Source of the DNA: CAYWGR01 sp964458015
GTDB lineage: Bacteria > Planctomycetota > Planctomycetia > Pirellulales > Thermoguttaceae
DNA length: 45,090 bases
Assembly (NCBI GenBank): GCA_964458015.1
Contig: CAYWGR010000019.1
Location: 1-45,090 of the forward strand
Direction of reading: 5' to 3'
The translations under genes and the position numbers were made by a program. Numbering within the stretch: position 1 is the stretch's first letter; each line of letters starts with the position of its first letter. A model generated the notes under the pieces. The model saw only the letters and a program-made list of their open reading frames with translations, was not told the origin of the DNA and did not search any database. Positions 32,752-41,153 of the stretch are shown in pieces.

Positions 32752-33717
32752 ATGCGAATCCAACGTCTAGCAATTGCAATGGTTGTATGGCTTGTAGCGG
32801 CTGCCTCAGTCTGGGCTCAATTCAAGCAGGGCGAAGCCGGTGGCGCGAAAGTGGGCGAGTCGCGCACTTCGCAGTGGAAAGCAGGAATGATCATCAAGGC
32901 TTCCGGCGGTGCTTGCCGAGGTTTGTTCGGCTATGTCCCCATGCCTACCGAGTGGCCTGAACAGCAGGTCAAAACAGCAAGCGAGGAAATCTCGCCCGAA
33001 GCAAAGGTTAGCTACGAGTTGGTCGATGGCGGCGTAAAAATCATGAATGTGAAGATCCCGATGATTCCCTCGGGCCAAGAGGTCCGGGCAGTCGTCACGC
33101 TTGATATTCGTCGCAGTGTCGTTTTGCCGCCCGAAGACACCGACATCTATAAACTTCCGGATGTGAAGAAATTGCCGCGCGAAATTCGCCCATTTTTGTT
33201 GCCGAGTCCGAAAATCGAGAGCCGTGATATTAAAATCCGCGAAGTGGCCAAGAAGATCGGAACCGACAAAGAGAAGGGCTGGGAAAAGGTCGAAGCCATC
33301 TACGATTGGGTGCGCGATAAGCTGAAATATAAGACCGGCGCCCCGTTGTTAGGCGCCCTCGCGGTCCTAAAAAGCGGCGAGGCCGACTGCGAAGATATGA
33401 CCTCGCTGTTCATCGCCATTTGCCGGGCGTCTGATATTCCAGCCCGCACCGTTTGGGTGCCGGAACACTGCTATCCCGAGTTCTACTTGGAAGACGCCAA
33501 GGGCAAAGGACACTGGTTCCCCTGCCAGATCGCCGGCTCACGCGAATTCGGCGGAATCACCGAGCTGCGGCCGATCCTGCAAAAAGGCGACAACTTCCGC
33601 CCACCGAAGAACAGCAAGGAACGGCAGCGCTACATGGCCGAATTTCTCGAAGGCAAGCCCATGCCCGGCGGCGGCCAGCCCCAAGTCCAGTTCATTCGCC
33701 AAGCAGTGGCGAAGTAA
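32752..33717 (+). CDS. Secreted transglutaminase-like protein
   Basis: ATG 32752 is chosen because AAGGAGA lies just upstream; the product is 321 residues with a signal peptide ending near VWAQ. Residues about 165-280 form a transglutaminase-like core: WEKVEAIYDWVRDKLKY, the nucleophile region SGEADCEDMTSLF (Cys about 212), EHCYPEFYLED (His about 238) and the following HWFPCQ. The Cys/His/Asp triad is plausible. Bacterial members are often peptidases or cross-linking enzymes in the envelope. Substrate unknown. Confidence 0.8.
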   Translation: MRIQRLAIAMVVWLVAAASVWAQFKQGEAGGAKVGESRTSQWKAGMIIKASGGACRGLFGYVPMPTEWPEQQVKTASEEISPEAKVSYELVDGGVKIMNVKIPMIPSGQEVRAVVTLDIRRSVVLPPEDTDIYKLPDVKKLPREIRPFLLPSPKIESRDIKIREVAKKIGTDKEKGWEKVEAIYDWVRDKLKYKTGAPLLGALAVLKSGEADCEDMTSLFIAICRASDIPARTVWVPEHCYPEFYLEDAKGKGHWFPCQIAGSREFGGITELRPILQKGDNFRPPKNSKERQRYMAEFLEGKPMPGGGQPQVQFIRQAVAK

Positions 33718-34121
33718 TCCTGGCTAGCTCGAAATGATCCTGGCTAGCTCGCAAAATTAAAAACGGTCATCCTGAGCAACGCGAAGGATCTCACGTTTTC
33801 CATCCATTCTCGTTCCCAAGCTCCGGCTTGGGAACGTACCTTCCCGAAGCTCTGCTTCGATGACCTGCCATATATCTAGCGATTGCCTCCTTCGTTCCCA
33901 AGCTCTCGCTCGCCATCCGCGTATTCTCGTCCATCCTCGTTCCCAAGCTCCGGCTTGGGAACGTACCTCCCCGAACCTCTGCTTCGACAACCTGCCGCCA
34001 ATCCGTCCACCCACGGTCTTCCATCCTCTGAATCGCTCGCCGCCCCCGCCCTGGGGGGCCTCTTGCAAAGCCTGCGGCAAAGGTTCAGACTGGAGATGAC
34101 ACTTTACCGCGAGAAAATGCC
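33718..34121. other. Repeat-rich intergenic region, no gene
   Basis: This 404-base gap contains two 66-base direct repeats (33804-33869 and 33931-33996), each with an 11-bp-arm palindrome, plus a partial third copy near 33892. A GATCC/TCATCCTGAGCAACGCGAAGG-like fragment lies at 33766. No credible ORF was found. Confidence 0.7.
33804..33996. repeat. Two 66-bp direct repeats with CGTTCCCAAGC palindromes
   Basis: The copies are offset by 127 bases. Each has CGTTCCCAAGC, a four-base loop and GCTTGGGAACG, followed by a smaller CTCTGCTTCG hairpin part. They differ at a few bases. REP-like dispersed element. Confidence 0.75.
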
Positions 34122-34754
34122 ATGAGCCAACCTGGGCTAAAATATGTGACGAACGAAGATTGGGATGCCGTGTACCGCGAGGGCACGCCGCCTTGGGATA
34201 CCGGGGCTCCCCATGCCGAATTGGCCCGCGTGCTCGACGAATATAAGCTCAAGCCGCAAACGGTCCTCGAAATCGGCTGCGGCACCGGGGCCGACGCCAT
34301 CCTGCTCTCCCGCCGTAGGTTCGAGGTCACGGCCGTCGATTGTTCACCCATCGCCATGGAACGGGCACGCCTCCGCGCGGAACGCCAAGACGCCCTGATC
34401 CGCTTTGTTTTATGCGACATCTTCGAGTTCGCCCGAACCTCCGGCCAGTTCGATCTCGTCTACGATTGCGGCGTGTATCATGCCTTGCGGCGCACGCAGT
34501 TGGATCGCTATCTCGATATGTTATGGCGTGTCACGCGGCCAGGCTCCTATTGCATCTGCTTTGCCGGCGCGCCCGATCCCACCGTGACCGAAGGCGGTCC
34601 GCCGACCGTCACCGAAGACGAGATCCACAACGAACTCGGCCGCCTCTTCGAGTTCGTTCATGTTCGCCCCATGCGCTTCGAGAGCCTCGTTCGGCCCGAA
34701 GGCTACGCCGCCTGGTCCTGCCTCATGCGCCGCCCGATGGTCGGTGGGAAGTAA
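34122..34754 (+). CDS. SAM-dependent methyltransferase
   Basis: A 210-residue class I methyltransferase. Motif I VLEIGCGTGADAILLS (about 47-62), the acidic VTAVDCSPIAM (about 70-80), RFVLCDIFEF (about 95-104) and FDLVYDCGVYHAL (about 112-124) are all present. The N-terminal WDAVYREGTPPWDTG pattern fits the thiopurine/TehB-like small-molecule group. The substrate is unknown. Its 3' end is followed by a truncated antitoxin remnant and the RHS scar. Confidence 0.85.
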   Translation: MSQPGLKYVTNEDWDAVYREGTPPWDTGAPHAELARVLDEYKLKPQTVLEIGCGTGADAILLSRRRFEVTAVDCSPIAMERARLRAERQDALIRFVLCDIFEFARTSGQFDLVYDCGVYHALRRTQLDRYLDMLWRVTRPGSYCICFAGAPDPTVTEGGPPTVTEDEIHNELGRLFEFVHVRPMRFESLVRPEGYAAWSCLMRRPMVGGK

Positions 34755-34774
34755 AAAAAGCTTAAACTGAAAGT

Positions 34775-34858
34775 ATGGATTCTGCAAAACGCAAAAAGCT
34801 GGAGGCCGCAGGCTGGAAAGTGGGCGATGCCGCTGACTTTCTGGAAATGAATGCCTAA
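34775..34858 (+). pseudogene. Truncated HigA-type antitoxin remnant
   Basis: Starting at ATG 34775 the plus strand reads 27 residues, MDSAKRKKLEAAGWKVGDAA then DFLEMNA. This closely fits the conserved N-terminus of HigA/XRE-family antitoxins, which normally continue with LSPEEAA-like sequence into a helix-turn-helix. Here it stops exactly at the edge of the RHS fragment. The rest of the gene and its toxin are missing, so this is a remnant. Confidence 0.6.
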
Positions 34859-34954
34859 ATTGTCGGTCAACGGCCACACGACGTCGCCCGCCGTTCCCAG
34901 GCTCTCGACGTGCTCGTCGGCCAAAAGCTGATGAATCGCCGGGCCCCAAAGATA
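34852..34954. repeat. Direct repeat, copy A, of the RHS pre-tip segment
   Basis: 103 bases that match 38021-38123 without gaps and with about seven mismatches. The segment encodes the YLWGPA...WPLTDNLG part of RHS proteins. Confidence 0.8.
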
Positions 34955-35562
34955 ACGGTGCGAAAGGTCGGATGCCGACAAATCACTTGGGCCACTCACG
35001 ATCTTGTCGAACTGCAACGCGATCTGATTGCCGTCGTAAACATAGGCCGACTCCTGGACCGGCACCGTGCCGCCGCTCCGGCCTGCATCGACCGTTCGGA
35101 AGACCAGCCGATTGGCGTAGTCGTAGGCATAATCGACCGTGTGGTCAACCGCCCCGCCGTAGGTCGCCGTTTGAACGACACCCGTCAGCCGGTTGCGATA
35201 GTCCCACGTGTACGTGGTGATGTCCGTGTCGCCGGCATCCAAAACGCCGTCGGCATCGGCATCGACGAACTTTGCGGTTCGGTTGCCGTTATCGTCATAG
35301 GTGTAGCGGTAAGTGCCATCGGAAAGCAGCAGGTTGTTCGTGCCGGTCACATAGCCCGTGTTCGTCCGGTTGCCGTTGTCGTCGTAGGCGTACGGCTCGT
35401 CGGTCTGGTAGTCGTAATCCGCGCCGGTCAATTGGCCAAGGTCGTCACTGGTGTAGTCGGCCGTACCATCACTGCTGTTGATATACTCGGTGATCTCATT
35501 GGCCGAGTTGTAGGTCCAATCGTGATCCACCAGCGCGGTTTGATCCTTCGTGTAAATCAATT
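34852..35562 (-). pseudogene. RHS-repeat core fragment
   Basis: A minus-strand frame with repeated YD-type RHS units (PYAYDDNGNRTNTGY; YRYTYDDNGNRTAKF; YTWDYRNRLTGVV) and the late RHS region SHRYLWGPAIHQLL. A stop codon lies directly upstream of the first codons, and no start exists, so the N-terminal bulk is missing. After WPLTDNLG the frame enters the antisense of the antitoxin remnant and methyltransferase, so the true tip is lost. The last 103 bases are repeated at 38021-38123. Confidence 0.75.
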
Positions 35563-35617
35563 GTCAATAACAGTTCCAGGCATCTTTTCTCTGCCCTCTG
35601 CTGGCTGTTAGCCTGTC

Positions 35618-37210
35618 TCACTCTCCTTGTCGATTCCCAATTCCTGGCTCATACCCTAGCTTCTTTGCGGTAGCAAAGTCACGCCCTGCCTTCGGTATAT
35701 TACCTATTTTCTCGTAAGCAACACCACGTTGGTAGCAAGCACGGGCATGTTGCGGCTCGAGTCGCAAAACCTCGGAAAAGTCGGCAACAGCCTTGTAGTT
35801 GTCGTTCTTTTCGGCGTATGTCTTGCCTCGTCCATAGTAAGGCTCGACGAATTTCGGATCCATCCGGATTGCCTCGGTAAAATCGGCAATGGCCTTGTCG
35901 AGATCGCCATTTATCAGAAAGACATTGCCGCGATTTGAATGTGCTGCTGTGTTGTTGGGGTCGAGCCGAATGGCCTCGGTGTAATCAGCGATTGCTTCGT
36001 CAAAATCACCTTGCTTCTTATAGGCCACACCGCGAGAATTGAATATGTCGGCATCTTGGGGATTTAAACGAATCGCTGCGGTGAAGTCGGCGATGGCGTT
36101 ATCGAGATCACCCAACCGTTGCACCTCGTACGCGCGGTTATGGTACGCAGCACCAAGCGTTGGATCAAGCCGGATGGCCTCACTGTAGTCCGCAATCGCT
36201 TTTTCGTGGTCGCCATTCTCCGCGTAATCATTGCCACGATTGTAAAACGCTACGGCGTCATCGAGGTCCAAACGGATAGCCTCTGTATGGTCTCTAATTG
36301 CATTGTCGACGCTGCCTTTTCTCAAATACACCGAGCCCCGGTTGTTCCAAGCTTCCCTGTTACCTGGTGCCAGCCGGATGACTTCCGTGTAGTCGGCGAC
36401 CGCCTTTTCATAATCCCCTTTCTCATCGTAGAGGTCGGCACGCCTGAAGTAAGCCTCAGTCAATTCTGGGTCTGTTTGGATAGCCCTCGTGAGGGAGCAT
36501 ATGGCGAAATCTGATTCGCCGCGTTCCAGGAAAGCTTTGCCTTCGCGGAGCATTGCCCTAGCCGCCTTAGACTCCGCTTTGACTTGGCCGCCCTCCGCAA
36601 TCAGTTTATTTATCCTTCCAAGAACCCAATCTCCCTCTGTGAGCAAGTCATCGCAGTCGTGTTGTCGAAAGACTTCCATGGCCTCGCGAAGAAGAGTAGC
36701 AACCTCCTCAAGTTGATCCCTCGGTACGTCAACCTCCGTGCCAAGGCCGACATATGCTAACGCAAGGCGTATGACTAGGTTTGCCCGAAGAACCGGCTCA
36801 CTTTTATGATCCATAGACTCGCGAGATGCGCGGTAATGAGCGATCGCCTCCAATAGGTTTTCTTCCTTTTTTCCGAAAGATCTTTTAACGTAGGCATCAG
36901 CAATGGCCATATGTGCTGTCGCCAGCCTTTGCGAATGCTCCCGCAGGGTGGAATTGACGAGAATCTCTTGGCCGACCGCAATTATCTCGTCAATTGCCGA
37001 GGGGCTCTCAACTCTCAACAGACAGCACAAGAGCCGTAACCGAATGACATACCACTCTTCGGAGCCGGAGTCCGTCACCACTCCAATGCCTTCTCGGCAA
37101 AGCCGAATGGCTTCTGCCCAGTTGCGTATTCGCACTGCTTCGCCAATTGCGTCGATCAGATGCCGGGTTTCAGACATGATGAGTTCAACCTCTCTTCCGT
37201 CACGATCCAT
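35618..37210 (-). CDS. TPR-repeat protein between two RHS fragments
   Basis: A 530-residue protein; AGGA four bases before ATG 37210 supports this start, though ATG 37177 is also possible. Residues about 225-510 contain at least eight tandem TPR units with the Sel1/TPR pattern (for example YEKAVADYTEVIRLAPGN; DKAIADFTEAIRMDPK). The N-terminal 200 residues are helical and TPR-like too. No catalytic domain or signal peptide is visible. It lies between an RHS tip and an RHS core fragment; it could be an immunity or adaptor gene captured with the RHS locus (inference). Confidence 0.75.
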   Translation of the reverse strand: MDRDGREVELIMSETRHLIDAIGEAVRIRNWAEAIRLCREGIGVVTDSGSEEWYVIRLRLLCCLLRVESPSAIDEIIAVGQEILVNSTLREHSQRLATAHMAIADAYVKRSFGKKEENLLEAIAHYRASRESMDHKSEPVLRANLVIRLALAYVGLGTEVDVPRDQLEEVATLLREAMEVFRQHDCDDLLTEGDWVLGRINKLIAEGGQVKAESKAARAMLREGKAFLERGESDFAICSLTRAIQTDPELTEAYFRRADLYDEKGDYEKAVADYTEVIRLAPGNREAWNNRGSVYLRKGSVDNAIRDHTEAIRLDLDDAVAFYNRGNDYAENGDHEKAIADYSEAIRLDPTLGAAYHNRAYEVQRLGDLDNAIADFTAAIRLNPQDADIFNSRGVAYKKQGDFDEAIADYTEAIRLDPNNTAAHSNRGNVFLINGDLDKAIADFTEAIRMDPKFVEPYYGRGKTYAEKNDNYKAVADFSEVLRLEPQHARACYQRGVAYEKIGNIPKAGRDFATAKKLGYEPGIGNRQGE

Positions 37211-37313
37211 CGATTCCTATTTCTGTGGGCCAGTTCTTCCTCGTGCTAATCACAATCAACGTTAGGTCAAATCTGATGGCCATTTCCATAATTCCTTCTC
37301 GGATTCAACATTA

Positions 37314-38129
37314 CTAGGCTCTGTCACCGTCAAAAGGCTGAACTATGATGAAAAGAACCCCACCTACTCTAACTAATCCTGACCCCACCCACTCAAATAC
37401 CGCTTTGGTTCCCGCCCATATTCCATAACCGACTCCAACTCGTGCGGCACCGTTATCGAGATTCCTTTTTGTTTTTTCTAATTCACGTTCTATTGCTTCC
37501 TTATCCTTTTGTGTCGCTTTCCCACAATCCTGATCCTTATACTTATCCTTGATTCCGTCTTTCCGATTTTGTGTGTCAGTTGTATCCTCGGTGTGCTTTT
37601 GCTCTCTGTTATAGTCACGACGTCTTTGTTTGTCCCGCCGTTGTTGGTCCGGAGTCCTTGTTTCTCCATTCACCCATTCGACGCCAAGGGCAGGCTCTTT
37701 TTCTTCCCCGTCCCTACAAAGTCCGCTCGGGTCAATCAAATTCAACGGGCTATTTCCCACATACCGACTCGTATTCGTATCACCACCCCAGAACCCAATC
37801 GGATCCTCACTCACCCATCGTCCAACCTTGGCATCGTACCAGCGGTTGAGGTTGTTTTGCAAGTTGGAAACTTCGTCGTACTGCCGGGCGGTGTAGCCAA
37901 AGAGGCAATCGACGGCCGAGTTGGTTTGCGACGTGCGGTTGCCGTAGGCGTCGTAGACGCGGTGGTTCGCGATCGTCGTTACGTCTGTATTAGAATCATA
38001 CGTCGCCAAATCGCGGACCGTGCCTAAATTGTCGGTCAAGGGCCAGACGACGTCGCCCGCCGTTCCCAGGCTCTCGACATGCTCGTCGGCCAATAGCTGA
38101 TCGACCGCCGGGCCCCAAAGATACCTTCC
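37314..38129 (-). pseudogene. Orphan RHS tip with C-terminal variable domain
   Basis: The frame opens after a stop at 38130-38132 and has no ATG at the proper place; it begins within RYLWGPAVDQLL. It contains the conserved RHS end (GYTARQYDEVSNLQNNLNRW; DPIGFWGGDTNTSRYVGNSP; LIDPSGL) then a lysine/glutamine/arginine-rich variable domain (residues about 150-210) and a final hydrophobic helix. Such tips in polymorphic toxins carry toxin domains; none is recognised here. It looks like a detached or displaced tip. Confidence 0.7.
38021..38123. repeat. Direct repeat, copy B, of the RHS pre-tip segment
   Basis: Gap-free partner of 34852-34954. It marks the recombination-prone junction between RHS core and tip. 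Confidence 0.8.
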
Positions 38130-38151
38130 TTAAACATCCCACCAACACCAT

Positions 38152-39030
38152 TTACGGCTTTGCGTTCTGTGGATTGCCGTTCGATGGGAGAGGCGTGCAT
38201 GGCATTGGGGGATGTTTCGCTGAGAGTTGCTGATGACAAGAATTGCATTGCATCTTGCCAACGGTATCATGGAGCTCTTTGTCGTGGCACGAAAGGCAAG
38301 ATTTGACCTCGGGCCTTGGGCCGGCGAACTTGCACGGCTCGCTCAGATGCGCGTTAAGCAACTCGACCGTCTTCACGGCCACATCGGCGGTCAACCGACG
38401 ACATCGTTCTTTCCGCTCCTTGCTGCCAACCTCGTTTCCCGAGGCCTTGCACCACTTGCCGGCCGACACATGGCACAAGACCGAGCCGGCAATGGTTTTG
38501 AAGCAGACCGAAGACTCTAGCGGATTCTTCGGCAGATAGACGGGCAGTTCGGCTCCCTCATACCATGAAAGCAATTCCGAGATGAGGTTCTGACGCCGCT
38601 GCTTGTCCTGCTCGAATAGCCCAATAACGGCCGCACCGCCATTGGCCGCACCGCAGAGCGATCCCCAACCGCCCACGCCGCCTTCACCGTATTTCATCAT
38701 GTCGATGGGAAATTGCAGTTGAGCCTCGCGATTTTCCCTGGCCGCTACTGCAAGAATGCCGGCAAAAACGCCATACATGCAGCCGCCGTCGGGATACAGT
38801 CGATAGGCTTCGGCGGCAACGGCGGCTGGATCCAACCGAACATATCGCCAAGGATTGCCTGTGTTGCCTTGGATTTTTTGCGGCTTGCTTTCCGCAGTGC
38901 CGGCCGAAGCGGCTCCTTCCGGCGGTGTCGCACCGTGAAGTGTTTCACCACATCCAGCCAAAAGACTTGCACCGGCCGTCAAGCCGACCGAACCCAACAG
39001 TTGTCGCCGAGTAACCCTGTTCCGAGCCAT
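38152..39030 (-). CDS. Tat-exported C_GCAxxG_C_C-type protein with CxxCH motifs
   Basis: ATG 39030 is preferred, with GAGAGGG about eight bases upstream. The 292-residue protein has a Tat signal (TRRQLLG) followed by a possible lipobox LAGC. The core shows GGCMYGVFAGIL and WGSLCGAANGGAAV, the C_GCAxxG_C_C redox-family pattern, then SSVCFKTIAGS and HVSAGKWC. The C-terminus has CLSCH and CNSCH, two potential c-type haem motifs. It is probably a periplasmic redox or electron-transfer protein. The RHS tip fragment begins 22 bases beyond its stop. Confidence 0.75.
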   Translation of the reverse strand: MARNRVTRRQLLGSVGLTAGASLLAGCGETLHGATPPEGAASAGTAESKPQKIQGNTGNPWRYVRLDPAAVAAEAYRLYPDGGCMYGVFAGILAVAARENREAQLQFPIDMMKYGEGGVGGWGSLCGAANGGAAVIGLFEQDKQRRQNLISELLSWYEGAELPVYLPKNPLESSVCFKTIAGSVLCHVSAGKWCKASGNEVGSKERKERCRRLTADVAVKTVELLNAHLSEPCKFAGPRPEVKSCLSCHDKELHDTVGKMQCNSCHQQLSAKHPPMPCTPLPSNGNPQNAKP

Positions 39031-39283
39031 TGCAAACCCTCTCAAAAGTCAACCTGTTGCCAATCACGGTGAAGTTCACCCGCCAAATACCCATTAAGCT
39101 ACTCCAGTTTACACGCCATCTTTCTGCTTGACAACAAGCAGCCCCGTCTCATGCAACTGCCGACTTGCCCAGCAGTGTCCTTGATGGACAGAGTGGCTGG
39201 CATGAAGCGGTTTTTGGGCATTGAAAACGAAGAATAATAGTCCTACCCCCGCTCTGCTGGATGTTATCCCAGAAAAATTCTTG

Positions 39284-39289
39284 TATAAT
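39284..39289 (+). promoter_or_regulatory. Possible -10 box TATAAT before the beta-helix gene
   Basis: A perfect TATAAT lies about 40 bases before the chosen start at 39330. No -35 of normal quality is seen at 16-18 bases, so this is a weak prediction. Confidence 0.3.
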
Positions 39290-39329
39290 GCTGCTTCCTA
39301 CGAAAAAGCCCGCCTCCCTATCCCTCGGA

Positions 39330-41051
39330 ATGAATGCCATGTCACGTTGTATTGCTTTGTTGATCGTTGTCTCGTTATCGACCCTTGCCAGCCTTGTCTC
39401 TGCGGCCGATACTACGCCGCCTAAAGCAAATGCCGAGATATTTCCGCTGCAAAAATTCATCGACGATGCACTGAAGGCTGGCAAACAGTCGATTGTGATT
39501 CCGCCGGGCCGCTATCGCGTTGCCCCCGAGGCGGGAAGGCATTTGTCGTTCAAGGATTTGAAGGACATCGAGATATTAGCCGACGGCGTTGAAATGGTTT
39601 GCACTCAGACGTGCCAGGCAATTCGATTTGAACGTTGCCAGAACGTGCGATTCAAAGGGTTGACGATCGACTACGACCCGCTCTGCTACACGGAAGGCCG
39701 TATCACGGCCTTGGCGCCGGACAAAAGCTGGGTTGAATTCGAGATTCTGCCCGGCTATCCCGATAATACACTTGAACAGCGGATTGAAATTTACGATCCC
39801 GCCACCGGCGAACTGCGCAGCGAAACGACCGGCTGGAGCAAACAATTTCAATCGCTGGGCAACCACCGCTATCGTATCGCTAAAGCCTCGTGGTATCACT
39901 ATCAGCCGCACTGGGACACCGAGCGCGTCGGCGACATTTTGGTGACGAACAATGCCTATCCGGCCGGTACAGGTGGGCATGCCATCCAATCGACCGGGTG
40001 CAGCCATCTGAAGCTCGAAGACATCACCTTGTACGCCTCACCGTGTTTCGGATTTCTCGAATGCAACTGCGACGCCACGACCTATTTGCGATGCAAGGTG
40101 GACCGGCGTCCGCCGGCCGACGATCTCGTGCATCGCGGCTTGCAACGCATGCGGTCGCTAAACGCCGATGCTTTTCACAGCATCGAAGCCATCCACGGCC
40201 CGGCTATTTTGCAATGCACAGCGAAATTCCAGGGCGACGATTGTGTCAACATCCACGGCTTCTATCATTTTGTGACCGCGACTGCCGGCAATCAGGTCCG
40301 TTTCGCCCGGACAGGCGAAATCGGAATTAAAGTCGGCGACCCTGTCGAGTTTTTACCGAGAATCGGCGTTCGACCGGCGGATGCCGTAGCGGTGAAAGTC
40401 GAGCCTGACGGACCCCTAACCGCCGAGGAACGAGCGTTCATCGAAAAGCTCGACATGTATCCGCCCCATAAAGAAAATATCTTGAACGGAAGATATCCCT
40501 TTTTCAAGGTGACGCTCGACCGGCCCGTTTCGCTTGCGATGGGCTCGGCCATTTGTTCCGGCAATCTTGTCGGCAATGGTTTTGCCGTGAAAAATTGCGA
40601 TTTCGGCTACAACCGTTCACGCGGCATTCTTATCAAGGCCAGCCGCGGCGAAGTGACCGGCAATACGATTACGCACGGCTGGATGGCGGCCGTGTTGGTA
40701 TCGCCGGAATTTTGGTGGCTCGAATCGGCAAGCTCCAGCGACGTTGTGATTCGCGACAACAAAATCATCGGATGCCGGCAGGCGGCAATTGAAGTCGTTG
40801 CGCCCGGCGGCGATGGAAAACCACTGCCCAGCGGCGGACATCGCAACATCTCGATCACGGGCAACGCCATCACCGAGTCGGCGTGGCCCAACATTTACGT
40901 GACATCGACCCAGAATCTAACGCTCAAAGACAATCAGCTCACTCCGGTTGACCCCAAGGATTTCACAGCCCCGCGTTCCTGGCAATGGCGCGGTGGAAAA
41001 ACAAAGCCCGAGCAAACAGTCGTCGAGTTTTGCAATGAGCCTGTGAAATGA
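39330..41051 (+). CDS. Secreted right-handed beta-helix protein, GH110-like pattern
   Basis: The start at ATG 39330 or 39339 gives a good signal peptide (MSRCIALLIVVSLSTLASL); the upstream part of the longer frame is not signal-like. The mature protein (about 550 residues) has an early VRFKGLTIDYDP and a Pec-lyase-type beta-helix. FQGDDCVNIHGFYHFV resembles the active-site region of GH110 alpha-galactosidases. Late rungs are visible (NCDFGYNRSRGILIKASRG; ISITGNAITES). Probably an extracellular or periplasmic glycoside hydrolase or polysaccharide-binding protein. The GH110 link is tentative. Confidence 0.7.
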   Translation: MNAMSRCIALLIVVSLSTLASLVSAADTTPPKANAEIFPLQKFIDDALKAGKQSIVIPPGRYRVAPEAGRHLSFKDLKDIEILADGVEMVCTQTCQAIRFERCQNVRFKGLTIDYDPLCYTEGRITALAPDKSWVEFEILPGYPDNTLEQRIEIYDPATGELRSETTGWSKQFQSLGNHRYRIAKASWYHYQPHWDTERVGDILVTNNAYPAGTGGHAIQSTGCSHLKLEDITLYASPCFGFLECNCDATTYLRCKVDRRPPADDLVHRGLQRMRSLNADAFHSIEAIHGPAILQCTAKFQGDDCVNIHGFYHFVTATAGNQVRFARTGEIGIKVGDPVEFLPRIGVRPADAVAVKVEPDGPLTAEERAFIEKLDMYPPHKENILNGRYPFFKVTLDRPVSLAMGSAICSGNLVGNGFAVKNCDFGYNRSRGILIKASRGEVTGNTITHGWMAAVLVSPEFWWLESASSSDVVIRDNKIIGCRQAAIEVVAPGGDGKPLPSGGHRNISITGNAITESAWPNIYVTSTQNLTLKDNQLTPVDPKDFTAPRSWQWRGGKTKPEQTVVEFCNEPVK

Positions 41052-41153
41052 AGCCTCGCCGCTAAAAATGGGAGGGGCAGGAATAATTCCGTGCAGGACG
41101 GTAGAATAGCTATCAATGTCCGGGACTATTTCTGCTTCAGAAGACAGACATCC

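Noticed and set aside
33718..34121. Small ORFs in the repeat region before the methyltransferase
   Set aside because: They are built from the duplicated palindromic repeats and lack ribosome-binding sites or protein-like sequence.
34703..34851. C-terminal part of the RHS core frame beyond WPLTDNLG
   Set aside because: It is only the antisense of the antitoxin remnant and the methyltransferase end, not RHS sequence.
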